Positions 52,832 through 61,338 of a DNA stretch of 64,000 bases are shown here, piece by piece; position 1 is the first letter of the stretch; each line of letters opens with the position of its first letter. Below the pieces are notes generated by a model. It searched no databases. It had not been told where the DNA came from and saw only the letters and a program-made list of their open reading frames with translations. A program made the translations under genes and the position numbers. Origin of the DNA: Azonexus sp. (lineage in GTDB: Bacteria; Pseudomonadota; Gammaproteobacteria; Burkholderiales; Rhodocyclaceae); contig NZ_JAKLLH010000001.1 of NCBI RefSeq assembly GCF_023150235.1, positions 1 to 64,000 on the forward strand, in the 5' to 3' direction.

Positions 52832-53347
52832 TCAGGACGATGGGTTTTCGTCTCGCTCCCGGTCGAGCATTTCCGCCAGCGGAGTCCGGGCGTAGTCCCG
52901 GTTGCCGGCGGGCAGGTGTCCGATCAACTGATCGAGATTGATTTTCAATGTTTCAAGGACCGCCTCCGGCAGTTGCGACAAGGCTTCGGGGAGTACGCCG
53001 GCTGCCGGTCCGGGCAGGGCTTGCAGGGTCTTGCTGCCAGCCGTATCCGGATAGAGGCCGATGCGCCGCAAATCATCGCCGCGACGACGTTTTTCCAGGT
53101 ATTTTCCTTGCTGCAAGCGCTCGACCAACTGGCTGCAGGTCGACTGGTGCACACCCATGCGGGCTGCTAGTTCGCTGATGCCGATACCGGGGCTGCGCAT
53201 CACTTCTTGCAATATCCACATTTGCGAGCCAGGCAGGCCGCAACGTTCTTCCACCTCGCGGAAATACTGTCGCATGGTGCCGTAGATCAGGCGGAACTGC
53301 TGTAGCACATCGAGTGCGGCGGGGGGTAGCGGTGCGCGTTCGCTCAT
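52832..53347 (-). CDS. MarR family transcriptional regulator
   Basis: The 171-residue protein has the MarR winged-helix core: MWILQEVMRSPGIGISELAARMGVHQSTCSQLVERLQQ, with a wing KYLEKRRRGDDLRRIGLYPD (DxRxxxLxLT type). MarR proteins repress local or divergent operons and respond to small phenolics or oxidants. The divergent gene at 53528 (C26 amidotransferase) is a plausible target. Start at MSERAPLPP, before which no ribosome site is strong. Confidence 0.85.
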   Translation of the reverse strand: MSERAPLPPAALDVLQQFRLIYGTMRQYFREVEERCGLPGSQMWILQEVMRSPGIGISELAARMGVHQSTCSQLVERLQQGKYLEKRRRGDDLRRIGLYPDTAGSKTLQALPGPAAGVLPEALSQLPEAVLETLKINLDQLIGHLPAGNRDYARTPLAEMLDRERDENPSS

Positions 53348-53527
53348 TTTCTGGTTCTGGTGGCGATCTGGAAAAACCGCGCCGGTGCCGGGATGGCGTT
53401 CGGTGCGGGGCATGGCCGGAATTTGCCCTGCCGGCGGCGATCGATTATATTGCTTTCCAATCTTGTTTGGCGCGCTGCCTTGCTGGCCGCGCTTTCCCGA
53501 TATCGAAAATGAACGAGGAGATCGACC

Positions 53528-54310
53528 ATGAGTCGCCGTCCATTACGCATCGGTTTGTCAGCCCGCATTCATCACCCCCAGCCCGGCGCCAGCGGCCTGC
53601 TGTCGAAATCGCTGCATTACCTGGAGCAGTCCGTCGCCCATTGGGTGATGTCCCGCGATGTGATGGTGCTGATGATTCCGTCGGTCAGCGGCGACGGCTT
53701 CATCCATCGCAGCAGCATCCGCCTCTCGGATTACCCGCAGTATCTCGACGGCCTGGTCTTGCAGGGAGGCGCCGATGTCTGTCCGCAGTCCTATGGCGAG
53801 GAGAGCCTTGCGCCGGAATGGTCCGGCGACCGGTTGCGCGATGCTTACGAAATGGAACTTTTCCATGAGTTCGTCGAGGCGGGAAAACCGGTGCTGGGGA
53901 TTTGTCGCGGTGCCCAGCTGATCAATGTCGCGCTCGGTGGCACTCTCTACCAGGACATTGCCACGCAGTTGCCGGAGGCGGGAGTGCATGTGCACGCCGA
54001 CTATGATCGTCACGCGCATGCCATCGAGTGGACCGCGGGCTCGGGGCTGGCAAAACATTACCCGGGCCTTGCCGGCGGTGGCGTGATTTCCATCCACCAT
54101 CAGGCGATCAAGGCGCTCGGGCGCGGTTTGCGGGTCGAGGCGCTGGGCCAGGGCGACGGGGTGATCGAAGCCGTCCGTCTCGAGGCCAGGAATTACGTTC
54201 TCGGCGTGCAGTGGCACCCCGAGTTTCATCCACCGGGAGCGCCGGATCTTCTCGACTGCACGCCGATTCTGGATGAGTTCCTGCAGGCGGCACGCGGTCG
54301 GCGCTGGTGA
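53528..54310 (+). CDS. Class C26 glutamine amidotransferase (gamma-glutamyl hydrolase type)
   Basis: The 260-residue protein has the triad blocks: nucleophile Cys in PVLGICRGAQLINVALGG, and His/Glu in VLGVQWHPEFHPPG. LVLQGGADVCPQSYG is the C26 segment. Relatives hydrolyse gamma-glutamyl bonds (gamma-Glu-GABA, PuuD). It starts with a strong GAGGAG, divergent from marR. It ends 111 bases before the antiporter-ligase operon, which holds a gamma-glutamyl-bond-forming GCS2 ligase. Confidence 0.88.
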   Translation: MSRRPLRIGLSARIHHPQPGASGLLSKSLHYLEQSVAHWVMSRDVMVLMIPSVSGDGFIHRSSIRLSDYPQYLDGLVLQGGADVCPQSYGEESLAPEWSGDRLRDAYEMELFHEFVEAGKPVLGICRGAQLINVALGGTLYQDIATQLPEAGVHVHADYDRHAHAIEWTAGSGLAKHYPGLAGGGVISIHHQAIKALGRGLRVEALGQGDGVIEAVRLEARNYVLGVQWHPEFHPPGAPDLLDCTPILDEFLQAARGRRW

Positions 54311-54393
54311 TCCCGGCGGCAAGCCGAAAAATCGGCGTCATCGGCGACTTATCCGCGCCATCCGGCGTTGGAACTGCTTTTTCCAGGATAAAT

Positions 54394-54411
54394 CGCGGTT
54401 GACCGTGAAAG
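54394..54411. repeat. Degenerate GGT(T)GACC palindrome
   Basis: GCGGTTGACCGTG has half of the family core (GACCGTGAAA) but the left side carries a T for C. It lies 10 bases before the start of the antiporter gene, an unusual position compared with the gene-end copies. Confidence 0.35.
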
Positions 54412-54421
54412 GAGTGCATTA

Positions 54422-55690
54422 ATGACGGAAACGCTGTTGCGATGGCCGCGCGAGCTATGGGAAAGCCTGCTCGAGCGCCTGTTTTTTCTTCCGCCTTTTC
54501 CCGAAAGCATCGATTCCCTGGCCTTGTTCAGCCTCCTGCTGGTGGCCGGTCTCCTGCTCGGCGAATGGCTGCATCGCCACTGGGGCTGGCCGAAGGTGGT
54601 CGGCTATGTGCTTGCCGGTATCCTTTGCGGTCCCTCGTTGCTCGGCTGGATCAGTATTGAGGCCTTGGTCCAGGCCCGGCCGATTGCCGATGCGGCCCTT
54701 GGCCTGCTGATGCTGGAGGTCGGGCGGCGCCTGGACCTGGGCTGGTGGTGGCGGAGCCGGGAGTTACTGCGTAGTACCGGCTACGACATCGGCCTCTCCT
54801 TCCTCCTGATTTTCCTCTTCTCCTGGCTGCTGATCGGTCTCTCGCCCGCCTGGTCGGCGGCCACGGCGGCGGTGACCATGGCTTCGGCGCCGGCAGTCGT
54901 CCTGCTGACCATCGAGGAAGCCAAGGGACAGGGCCAGGTCAGCGAGCGCATCCTGCTGCACACTGCGGTCGGTTCGGCGGCGTCTTTTTTTGCCTTTACC
55001 GTCGTTCTCGGTATTGTTCATGCCGAACACAGCAATGATTGGCTGAATGCGGCGGTGCATCCGCTGTGGGTCGGCGTCGGTGCCGGCTTGATCGCGATTG
55101 CCGGCGCTCAACTGGCGCTGGGAATCGCCGGGCGCCTGGTCAAGGGGTCGCTGGCCCAAGTCTTCGTCCTGGTGGCCAGTGCCATGCTGGCGGTCGGCTG
55201 TGCCCGCATGCTGGCGGTGCCGGTATTCCTCACCCTCTTCCTGATGGGCGTCATGCTCGCCGCCCGCGACCGTCGCCAGAGTTTGCGCTACACCTCCCTG
55301 CCCGAGGGGCACTGGTTGCTGGCCATTGTCCTCTTCGTCATTGTCGGTGCCTCCTTGCCCTGGCAGGAATTCGGCTGGCTTTCGCTGTTGCAGGCGCTTG
55401 CCCTGCTGGCGGTGCGCGCCACCGCCAAGATCCTCGCCCTGCTTTCGGCGGGCGGCAGTCTGAGCCGGCACAAGCGCCTGCTGGTTGGCGTCGGCATTCA
55501 GCCCTTGTCGGCGACCGCGGTTTTCATGGTTTACGAATTGGCGTCGCTCTATCCCGAGGTGGGGGGGCCCGCTTTGGCCTTGCCCCTGTTCGCGGCTGCG
55601 ATCATGGAATTGCTGGGGCCGGTTCTTTGCCGCTGGGCTTTACGCCAGGCGGGCGAGTCGCTTGAGGAAGGAAAGGGGAATATCGGATGA
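54422..55690 (+). CDS. CPA2-type cation:proton antiporter (Kef-like, no regulatory domain)
   Basis: The 422-residue membrane protein has about 12 helices in a Na+/H+ exchanger-like fold (PKVVGYVLAGILCGPSLLGW, ALGLLMLEVGRRLDL, AVTMASAPAVVLLTIEEAKGQ). It belongs to the monovalent cation:proton antiporter-2 family that includes KefB/KefC, but lacks the C-terminal RCK (TrkA-N) domain. It overlaps ybdK by 4 bases (ATGA). The following ligase may provide a gating or cargo molecule; this is inference. Confidence 0.85.
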   Translation: MTETLLRWPRELWESLLERLFFLPPFPESIDSLALFSLLLVAGLLLGEWLHRHWGWPKVVGYVLAGILCGPSLLGWISIEALVQARPIADAALGLLMLEVGRRLDLGWWWRSRELLRSTGYDIGLSFLLIFLFSWLLIGLSPAWSAATAAVTMASAPAVVLLTIEEAKGQGQVSERILLHTAVGSAASFFAFTVVLGIVHAEHSNDWLNAAVHPLWVGVGAGLIAIAGAQLALGIAGRLVKGSLAQVFVLVASAMLAVGCARMLAVPVFLTLFLMGVMLAARDRRQSLRYTSLPEGHWLLAIVLFVIVGASLPWQEFGWLSLLQALALLAVRATAKILALLSAGGSLSRHKRLLVGVGIQPLSATAVFMVYELASLYPEVGGPALALPLFAAAIMELLGPVLCRWALRQAGESLEEGKGNIG

Positions 55691-56829
55691 GCGGATTTGG
55701 AGAATTTGCCCGCAGCCAGCCGCTGTCGCTGGGGGTGGAACTGGAGCTGCAACTGGTCTCCCTGCGCAATTTCGATCTGACGCGCGGCGCGACCGATCTG
55801 CTGGCCAGTCTCGTGGATGATGGCCGTTGCGGCGATATCAAGCTGGAAATCACCGAGAGCATGATCGAGATCAGCACCTTGCCGCGCGACAGCATCCGCG
55901 ACATCGCCAGCGACCTGGGAGGCTTGATCGATGTGTTGCAACGCCATTGCCGCAACAACAACATCGGCCTTGCCGGCGGCGGCACGCACCCCTTCCATCA
56001 CTGGCCGGAACGCCGTATCTGCCCCGGCGAGCGCTTTGACGGCATTTATCACCGCTACGGCTATCTCGCCAAGCAATTCACTGTTTTCGGCCAGCATGTG
56101 CACATCGGCTGTGCTTCGCCCAACGACGCAATCTGGCTGACCCAGGCGCTTGGGGTGCATGTTCCGCTATTCATTGCCTTTTCCGCCTCTTCGCCCTTTG
56201 TCGACGGTGTCGACAGTTTTTTCCAGTCGGCGCGTCTCAACGCGGTATCGGCGTTTCCGCTCAGCGGCCAATGCCCGCCGCTGGAGGACTGGCGCGATTT
56301 CATCGAGCATATTTCCTTTCTCCAGCGTTGCGGCATCGTTTCCAGTATCAAGGATCTGTACTGGGATGTCAGACCCAAGCCGGAATTCGGCACGGTCGAA
56401 ATCCGGGTCTGCGATACGCCGCTCGATATCGTCCAGGCGTGTGCCTTGACGGCCTTGGCGCAGAGTCTCGCTCGCTACTTGCTGCGCACGCGGCCCGCCT
56501 TGAACACCGCCCTGCAGGCGCATGTGGCGCGTTACAACAAGTTCCAGGCTTGCCGCTACGGGTTCGACGCGATGATTTCCGACCCGCTGGCCGGTTGCCA
56601 GCGGCCGTTGAAGCTGATCGCCGCCGAAATGCTGAACACCCTGGCCGAGGACGCGGCGGCGCTGGAATGCCTGCCCTGGCTCAAGCACCTGGAACGTCAG
56701 GTGGAGCAGGGCGGTGATGCGCAGTGGTTGCGGGCCTGCCGTGAGAAAAGCGGCAATCTCAACGACGTTGTTCGTCTGGCGACCGAGCGGCTGTACTCGA
56801 CGCGCAGCATTGCGGAGGAAGGATTGTGA
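55687..56829 (+). CDS. ybdK: Carboxylate-amine ligase YbdK (GCS2 family)
   Basis: The 380-residue ATP-dependent ligase has LGVELELQLVSLRNFDLTRG, DIKLEITESMIEISTLP, GQHVHIGCASPNDAIW and EFGTVEIRVCDTPLD, all GCS2-family signature blocks. The family couples glutamate (or another carboxylate) to an amine, making gamma-glutamyl compounds; Escherichia coli YbdK has weak glutamate-cysteine ligase activity. It is overlapped by the antiporter gene and by the next gene (56826), so all three are translationally coupled. Confidence 0.9.
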   Translation: MSGFGEFARSQPLSLGVELELQLVSLRNFDLTRGATDLLASLVDDGRCGDIKLEITESMIEISTLPRDSIRDIASDLGGLIDVLQRHCRNNNIGLAGGGTHPFHHWPERRICPGERFDGIYHRYGYLAKQFTVFGQHVHIGCASPNDAIWLTQALGVHVPLFIAFSASSPFVDGVDSFFQSARLNAVSAFPLSGQCPPLEDWRDFIEHISFLQRCGIVSSIKDLYWDVRPKPEFGTVEIRVCDTPLDIVQACALTALAQSLARYLLRTRPALNTALQAHVARYNKFQACRYGFDAMISDPLAGCQRPLKLIAAEMLNTLAEDAAALECLPWLKHLERQVEQGGDAQWLRACREKSGNLNDVVRLATERLYSTRSIAEEGL

Positions 56830-58073
56830 ACCACAGACTCATCTATCGGGCCGCGCTGCCGCTTTTCCTCCTGCTCTCGCTCACTACGCGGGCTGGAGCC
56901 GGAAATTGCGAATTCGTCGCCAAGCCCGCGGGCAGTGGCCAGATCGGAACCTGGATCGACCGGGACAACTGGCTATCCGAGGCGCATCGCCGCGTTACCC
57001 TGCAGGCGGCGGAGGTTTTCGTCCCTACCCGGCAATACCAGCCGGTGAGCATCGGATCCGCCACGCCGCGTCTCTTGCCGGAAAACCTGCCGGTTCGCGA
57101 CCCGCTCGACGCCAGCCTGCGCGATCTCGGGTTCGTCCTCGACAGTCACTTGCGCGCGGACGCGGTATTGGTTCTGCGCCAGGGCAAGGTCATCGGCGAA
57201 CGCTACCGCAACGGCTACCGGCCGGAACAGCCGCGCCTCCTGCTCGGGGCGACCCGTCCCCTGCTCAACGTTCTGGGTAGCATTGCGATTGCCCAGGGCA
57301 AGGCCAAGGCGGACCAGTCCCTCAGCCGCGCGGTACCGGCGCTGCTCGAGCGAAGCAGCCTGCGCAAATTTTCCCTGCAACGCTTGCTGGAAAACAGTGA
57401 GGGCTTCAACTGGTCGGCGGAGGAGTTGAGCGATTGGCGCGCACAATCGGCCAGGTCGGACGGCCACCCGGAGGGCGTGCGCGCATGGCTGGCTGCCGAT
57501 GCCCGCTGGCCGCGCAAGCTAGAGGACTTGCCACCGCTGGAGAATCAGCAGACCCCGGATGCCGACCTGCTGGCCTGGAGTCTGAGCAGCCTTTATCAAC
57601 GCCCCCTGGCCGACGTGTTTTGCGAACAGCTCTTTCGCCGCAATCCCCCGCGTTACCCGGTACATTGGCTAACCGACACAGCCGGAAACGAGTTGGGGAA
57701 CGGTCTGGCGCTATCCCTGCACGATTTCGCCCAGCTCGGGCAGGTTCTGCTCGATACCAGGGCTGCGGCCGGGCGTAGCCGGGTTCCCAGCTGGCTGGTC
57801 GAGGCCCTGGCGACAAAAAATCGGGGGCGAACCGCCGCGCTAGCCGGCTTGCCCAAAGGGAGCGAACAACGCTATGGCTTTGTCCACCTTGGCGGCAGCG
57901 GAAGCCGCGTTGCGCTGATCGGCGACGGCGGCGCCAGCCTGATGATCGATTTTGACCGGCGCTTGGTGGTGGCCATGTATGCCCGTCCGGCGAGCGGCGA
58001 GGAAAGAACGCTGCGCGACGGCTTGATGGCCGTCTGGGATGCACTCGGGCAGATGTCCCGCTCCATGCCCTGA
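56826..58073 (+). CDS. Secreted beta-lactamase-fold protein lacking the SxxK motif
   Basis: The 415-residue protein has a signal peptide (MNHRLIYRAALPLFLLLSLTTRAGA) and the class C/serine hydrolase fold (LRADAVLVLRQGKVIGERYRNGY, LALSLHDFAQLGQVLLDT). Where active members have SMTKS or SxSK, it reads LLLGATRPLLNV, so both nucleophile Ser and general-base Lys are missing. The KTG-type strand is FVHLGGSGS. It is presumably non-catalytic or uses another mechanism. It starts with a GTG overlapping the ybdK stop. Confidence 0.8.
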   Translation: MNHRLIYRAALPLFLLLSLTTRAGAGNCEFVAKPAGSGQIGTWIDRDNWLSEAHRRVTLQAAEVFVPTRQYQPVSIGSATPRLLPENLPVRDPLDASLRDLGFVLDSHLRADAVLVLRQGKVIGERYRNGYRPEQPRLLLGATRPLLNVLGSIAIAQGKAKADQSLSRAVPALLERSSLRKFSLQRLLENSEGFNWSAEELSDWRAQSARSDGHPEGVRAWLAADARWPRKLEDLPPLENQQTPDADLLAWSLSSLYQRPLADVFCEQLFRRNPPRYPVHWLTDTAGNELGNGLALSLHDFAQLGQVLLDTRAAAGRSRVPSWLVEALATKNRGRTAALAGLPKGSEQRYGFVHLGGSGSRVALIGDGGASLMIDFDRRLVVAMYARPASGEERTLRDGLMAVWDALGQMSRSMP

Positions 58074-58139
58074 AACGCGGAGCAGGCTGTCGACAATGGC
58101 TCGCTGCCTGCCGATCCATGGAGCCGATGGCTTGTTTCT

Positions 58140-58245
58140 CAGGGAGGCCCGTTGGAGACGGAGTCTCCGCCATGGCCTCGGCAACGGGTAACTCGCCGGA
58201 GAGCAGTTTGGGGAGGAGTGTGTCGCGGAGCAACTGCGTAGTCGA
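58140..58245 (-). pseudogene. Remnant of type I restriction specificity subunit (hsdS) 3' end
   Basis: On the minus strand, LLRDTLLPKLLSGELPVAEAMAE is the characteristic C-terminal end of HsdS proteins. Upstream the frame loses similarity (sequence becomes AT-rich near 58260) and downstream it runs into the convergent beta-lactamase-fold gene. Only about 35 codons remain. No hsdM or hsdR is in the window. Confidence 0.65.
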
Positions 58246-58307
58246 GCGGCACCTGAGCATGCTTTGTGTAGTGATGTAAACATAGATATTGACGCGGTAC
58301 CGCTGAT

Positions 58308-58565
58308 TTGCGCCTCGATGACTTGTACCTCTGGTTTCTCGGTGACCCGACCACGCCACGCTACATTGGTGCTCCGAGGCTCGTATCCGCCGGCAAGGGT
58401 GTCTCGCTGCACTACGGTAAGGTGTGGCTGAACAGCGGGTTCGCGCTGAGCGAGGACCTTCCTCTCGTCGATACCGAATTCTTGCCGCCAGGCCGCTTGG
58501 CGGCGGCAGCCCGCTCGGTGGCGCAAAGCCCAAAGCGCTCGAAATGGTGAAGCCAGGGGGGCGCG
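58308..58565 (+). pseudogene. HipA-like kinase remnant with internal deletion
   Basis: The first 62 codons encode DDLYLWFLGDPTTPRYIGAP and [20 protein letters not shown], the N-terminal HipA domain. The frame then ends at 58550. In the next frame, from about 58500, [16 protein letters not shown] is the HipA nucleotide-binding segment normally about 130 residues farther on. So the gene lost an internal piece out of frame and has no 3' half. It follows the hsdS scrap and precedes the intron scrap. Confidence 0.75.
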
Positions 58566-58593
58566 GGGGGGCTGCCTGTGTACTCCCTCAACC

Positions 58594-58670
58594 AATCGCC
58601 CGGTGCGGACCCGCATGTCGGGTGGTGTGGGAGGGGCTCGGTCAGGTATCCTGACCGCCCCTATCCCGAT
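58594..58670 (+). ncRNA. Group II intron 3' end, domains V and VI, second remnant
   Basis: Same first hairpin as at 771-847 (CCCGGTGCG, GACC, CGCATGTCGGG), then GGTGGTGTGGGAGGGG, but the second stem is CGGTCAGG/CCTGACCG instead of GCAGCC/GGCTGC, with the terminal CCCCTATCCCGAT. The paired changes show a conserved fold. No reverse transcriptase is left upstream. Confidence 0.7.
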
Positions 58671-58734
58671 TCTGCGATTCGTGTTTTTGAGCCGCATTTT
58701 TGAGCATTGCTTACTTGTACCCTGGAGTCATGCC

Positions 58735-59349
58735 GTGAAATTGACGCCCCACGAAATCCGCGTGCTCGGCACGTTGTGCGAAAAGCAGCGGACCGTTCCC
58801 GATACTTATCCCCTGTCGCTGAATGCCTTGCTCGCCGGCTGCAACCAGAAAACCAGCCGGCAACCGGTGATGGAGTTGTCCGAAGCGGCGGTGGCGATTG
58901 CACTGGATCGTTTGCGCGAGCTGAAACTGGTCGTCGATGTCAGCGGCGGCCGGGTGACGCGTTTTGCCCACCAATTCGAGAAAACCGTCGGCGTGCCGGG
59001 GCCGGCCGCGGCCTTGCTGATCGTGCTGATGTTGCGCGGGCCGCAGACGGCGGGCGAGCTGCGGCTGAATTGCGAGCGCTTGTACAGCTTTGCCGACATC
59101 TCCTCGGTCGAGGCTTTTCTTGCCGAACTGGCTGAGCGCGAAGCGCCGTTGGTCCGCGAACTGCCCCGGGCACCCGGAGCGCGTGAAAATCGCTGGGCGC
59201 ACTTGCTCGGCGACGAGGATTTTTCCGATTTTTCGCCGTCGACCGTGAAAATGACCGCGGATACCGAATTGGCCGCCTTGAGCGTCCGCGTCGAGGTCCT
59301 GGAGCAGGAAGTCGCCGAATTGAAGCGCTTGCTGCGGGCGCCGCAGTAG
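58735..59349 (+). CDS. yceH: YceH (DUF480) protein
   Basis: The 204-residue protein begins [39 protein letters not shown], the DUF480 signature, and continues with two winged-helix-like modules and a C-terminal coiled coil ([22 protein letters not shown]). GTG at 58735 has GGAG upstream; earlier codons come from the intron remnant. Function is unknown. The linker [16 protein letters not shown] is encoded by DNA containing GCCGTCGACCGTGAAAA, resembling half a palindrome copy. An intrinsic terminator follows. Confidence 0.9.
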   Translation: MKLTPHEIRVLGTLCEKQRTVPDTYPLSLNALLAGCNQKTSRQPVMELSEAAVAIALDRLRELKLVVDVSGGRVTRFAHQFEKTVGVPGPAAALLIVLMLRGPQTAGELRLNCERLYSFADISSVEAFLAELAEREAPLVRELPRAPGARENRWAHLLGDEDFSDFSPSTVKMTADTELAALSVRVEVLEQEVAELKRLLRAPQ

Positions 59350-59375
59350 TCGCTTGTCCGTTTCGGCACCGCGAG

Positions 59376-59400
59376 CGCCCGCCACCCCGGCGGGCGTTTT
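59376..59400 (+). terminator. Intrinsic terminator after yceH
   Basis: Stem CGCCCGCC/GGCGGGCG with loop ACCCC, followed by TTTT. It lies 26 bases after the yceH stop, and creA converges beyond. Confidence 0.75.
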
Positions 59401-59417
59401 GCATCTCCGGGCCGGGT

Positions 59418-59876
59418 TTACTCGCCCTTGCCCCAGGGCTGCAGCGGGACGGTCGAGATGGCATTGGCCGGCGCACCCTCGATCAGCTTGCGGCTGATCG
59501 CCAGGTAGACCAGCACCTGCCGTTTGGCGTCGAAGCTGCGATGAATGCTGGTTTCCTTGAACAGCAGCGAGGTGCCTTCGCTGAACACGATCTCGTCCTT
59601 CGCCAGCTTGGCCGGCAAGCTGATCGGCCCGATCTGGCGGCAGGCCAGCGAGAATTGCGAGGGATCTTCGGCCAGCCCGACGCTGCCCTTGATGCCGCCA
59701 GTTTTGGCCTGGCTGATGTGGCAGGTGACGCCGGGAACCTTGGGATCGTCGAAAGCATGGACGCAGACCCGGTGGTTGGCGCCGATCAGTTTCCAGGCGG
59801 TGGTGACGCAGCCGATTTCTTCCCCGACCGCGTTGAGGCTGACGCCGGCGAGTGCGAGCAGCAGCAGTTTCTTCAT
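59418..59876 (-). CDS. creA: CreA family protein
   Basis: The 152-residue protein has a signal peptide (KKLLLLALAGVSLNAVG) followed by EIGCVTTAWKLIGANHRVCVHAFDDPKVPGVTCHISQAKTGG, the CreA signature including three conserved cysteines. It is predicted periplasmic, of unknown function. It starts 5 bases from the end of the exonuclease gene on the same strand, and probably shares its transcript. Confidence 0.9.
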   Translation of the reverse strand: MKKLLLLALAGVSLNAVGEEIGCVTTAWKLIGANHRVCVHAFDDPKVPGVTCHISQAKTGGIKGSVGLAEDPSQFSLACRQIGPISLPAKLAKDEIVFSEGTSLLFKETSIHRSFDAKRQVLVYLAISRKLIEGAPANAISTVPLQPWGKGE

Positions 59877-59881
59877 CGGTT

Positions 59882-60751
59882 TCAGCTCCGTTTCGGTTTG
59901 CGGTTGTAGGCCGGCAGCAGGCTGCAGATCAGCGCTTTTTCCCGCTCCTGCGCACTTTCGTTGTTGGCGATTTCTTCCCAGACGATGCGGCGGACCGCCT
60001 GCGCCATCTTCAGCTTGCGTTCGTGCTTGCCGCCACTGGGCGGCAGCGCCGGGAAGTGCGACAGGATGCGCGAGCGCAGGTCGCGGGCGTGGCCGACGTA
60101 AAGCGGCTGGTCACTGAGGCCGAGGTGTTCGCCATAGAACAGGTAGACCCCGCCGCTTTCCGGCAGCTGGTCGAGGATCGCCGGATCGAGTCCGGGCGGC
60201 AGCGCCGGGTTGGCGTGCTGCAGGTCGAGCGCGGCGGCGATTTCGTCGCGGCTACGGTCGACGTGGATTTTTTGCCAAAACTGGTGCACCAGTTGCGCAT
60301 CGGCCAGCGCTCGATGGCGTGCGGCGGCGCGCAGCTGGTGGCGCTCGATCAGGGCGTCGAGGCTGTGGCGCTTGTAATCCGGGTAGAGATCGCGCGAGAG
60401 CTTGACCGTGCACAGCGCCGTGGCGCGAAAGGTCAGGCCGGCACGGGCGAATTCCTGCTTCAGGAAGCCGTAGTCGAAGCGGGCATTGTGGGCGATGAAC
60501 AGGCGCCCCTGCAGGCGTGCGAAGACCTCTGCGGCAATCGTGGCAAAGGGTGGCGCAGCAGCGACCATCGCATTGCTGATGCCGGTCAGTTGCTGGATGA
60601 AGGACGAGATCGGGACGCCGGGATTGACCAGTTGCTGCCATTCGCGGACCGTTCCGTCGGCGTCGACTTCGACGATGCCGACTTCGGTGATGTGGTCGCT
60701 GGCGGCGGTGGCGCCGGTGGTTTCAAGATCGACAAAGGCTAGAGCGGACAT
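59882..60751 (-). CDS. DnaQ-type exonuclease fused to GIY-YIG domain
   Basis: The 289-residue protein combines a DEDDh exonuclease domain (SALAFVDLETTGATAASDHITEVG with Asp-Glu, IAHNARFDYGFL, RHRALADAQLVHQF) with a UvrC-like GIY-YIG domain (PESGGVYLFYGEHLGLSDQPLYVGHARDLRSRI). The architecture is like proteins annotated as DNA polymerase III epsilon/Cho fusions and suggests DNA repair. An ATG at 60751 starts the DEDDh domain; earlier in-frame codons are ignored. A palindrome sits 51 bases upstream. Confidence 0.85.
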   Translation of the reverse strand: MSALAFVDLETTGATAASDHITEVGIVEVDADGTVREWQQLVNPGVPISSFIQQLTGISNAMVAAAPPFATIAAEVFARLQGRLFIAHNARFDYGFLKQEFARAGLTFRATALCTVKLSRDLYPDYKRHSLDALIERHQLRAAARHRALADAQLVHQFWQKIHVDRSRDEIAAALDLQHANPALPPGLDPAILDQLPESGGVYLFYGEHLGLSDQPLYVGHARDLRSRILSHFPALPPSGGKHERKLKMAQAVRRIVWEEIANNESAQEREKALICSLLPAYNRKPKRS

Positions 60752-60801
60752 GGGGCGCGATTGTCGCACGAAGGCCGGGGCTGGCGTAACCGGCGGGCGA
60801 A

Positions 60802-60839
60802 TTTGCTGCCATTCACGGTCGACCGTGAATGGCAGCAAA
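60802..60839. repeat. 38-bp perfect palindrome with GGTCGACC core
   Basis: Centred at 60820/60821; TTTGCTGCCATTCACGGTC faces its exact complement. It lies 10 bases from the asparaginase stop at 60850 and 50 bases before the exonuclease start, so on the minus strand it lies between two genes transcribed in the same direction. Confidence 0.95.
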
Positions 60840-60849
60840 AATGCCCGGC

Positions 60850-61338
60850 TTAGCCGGTGACGAAGCGTCCCTGTATCCGATCCTTGACGTAAGCGGCATG
60901 CGGCAGCACCCGGCCGTGCATCGCGATATAGACGCCGGGCGGCAGCGTCTGTACCGCCGCGAAGGCAACGCCGACATTGAAGGCGGCATCCGAGCCGGCG
61001 ACGCTCCACGGCACCATGGCGCCGGTCAGGACCACGGTCTTGTCCGGCGCCCGCGGTGCGATCAAGGCCGCCGAGGCGCCCATGGTATCGGTGCCGTGGG
61101 TGATCAGCACCCGCCGCGCCGGCGAGGCGGCGACGCAGGCGGCCAACTGCTCGCGCTCGGCATCGGTGATGTCGAGGCTGTCTTTCTTCAGTACTTCCGA
61201 GACGTCGAGCGCGATGCCGGCCGCAGCCAAGATCTCGGGCAGCACCGGAGCGCCGATGTCGAGCTGGCCGGTGAGCGGGTTGTAGCGCTTGTCGAGGGTG
61301 CCGCCGGTGGCGATCAGGTGAATGCGGTCAGGGTTCAA
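60850..61338 (-). CDS. Short asparaginase domain protein
   Basis: The 162-residue protein matches the N-terminal half of L-asparaginases: IHLIATGGTLDKRYN (catalytic Thr in TGGT) and LITHGTDTMGASA (second Thr with Lys/Asp block), then VLTGAMVPWSVAGSDAAFNV. The C-terminal domain of about 150 residues is absent, as in a recognised group of short asparaginases. It overlaps the AraC gene's stop by 4 bases, so they are coupled. The activity is plausible but not certain. Confidence 0.8.
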   Translation of the reverse strand: MNPDRIHLIATGGTLDKRYNPLTGQLDIGAPVLPEILAAAGIALDVSEVLKKDSLDITDAEREQLAACVAASPARRVLITHGTDTMGASAALIAPRAPDKTVVLTGAMVPWSVAGSDAAFNVGVAFAAVQTLPPGVYIAMHGRVLPHAAYVKDRIQGRFVTG

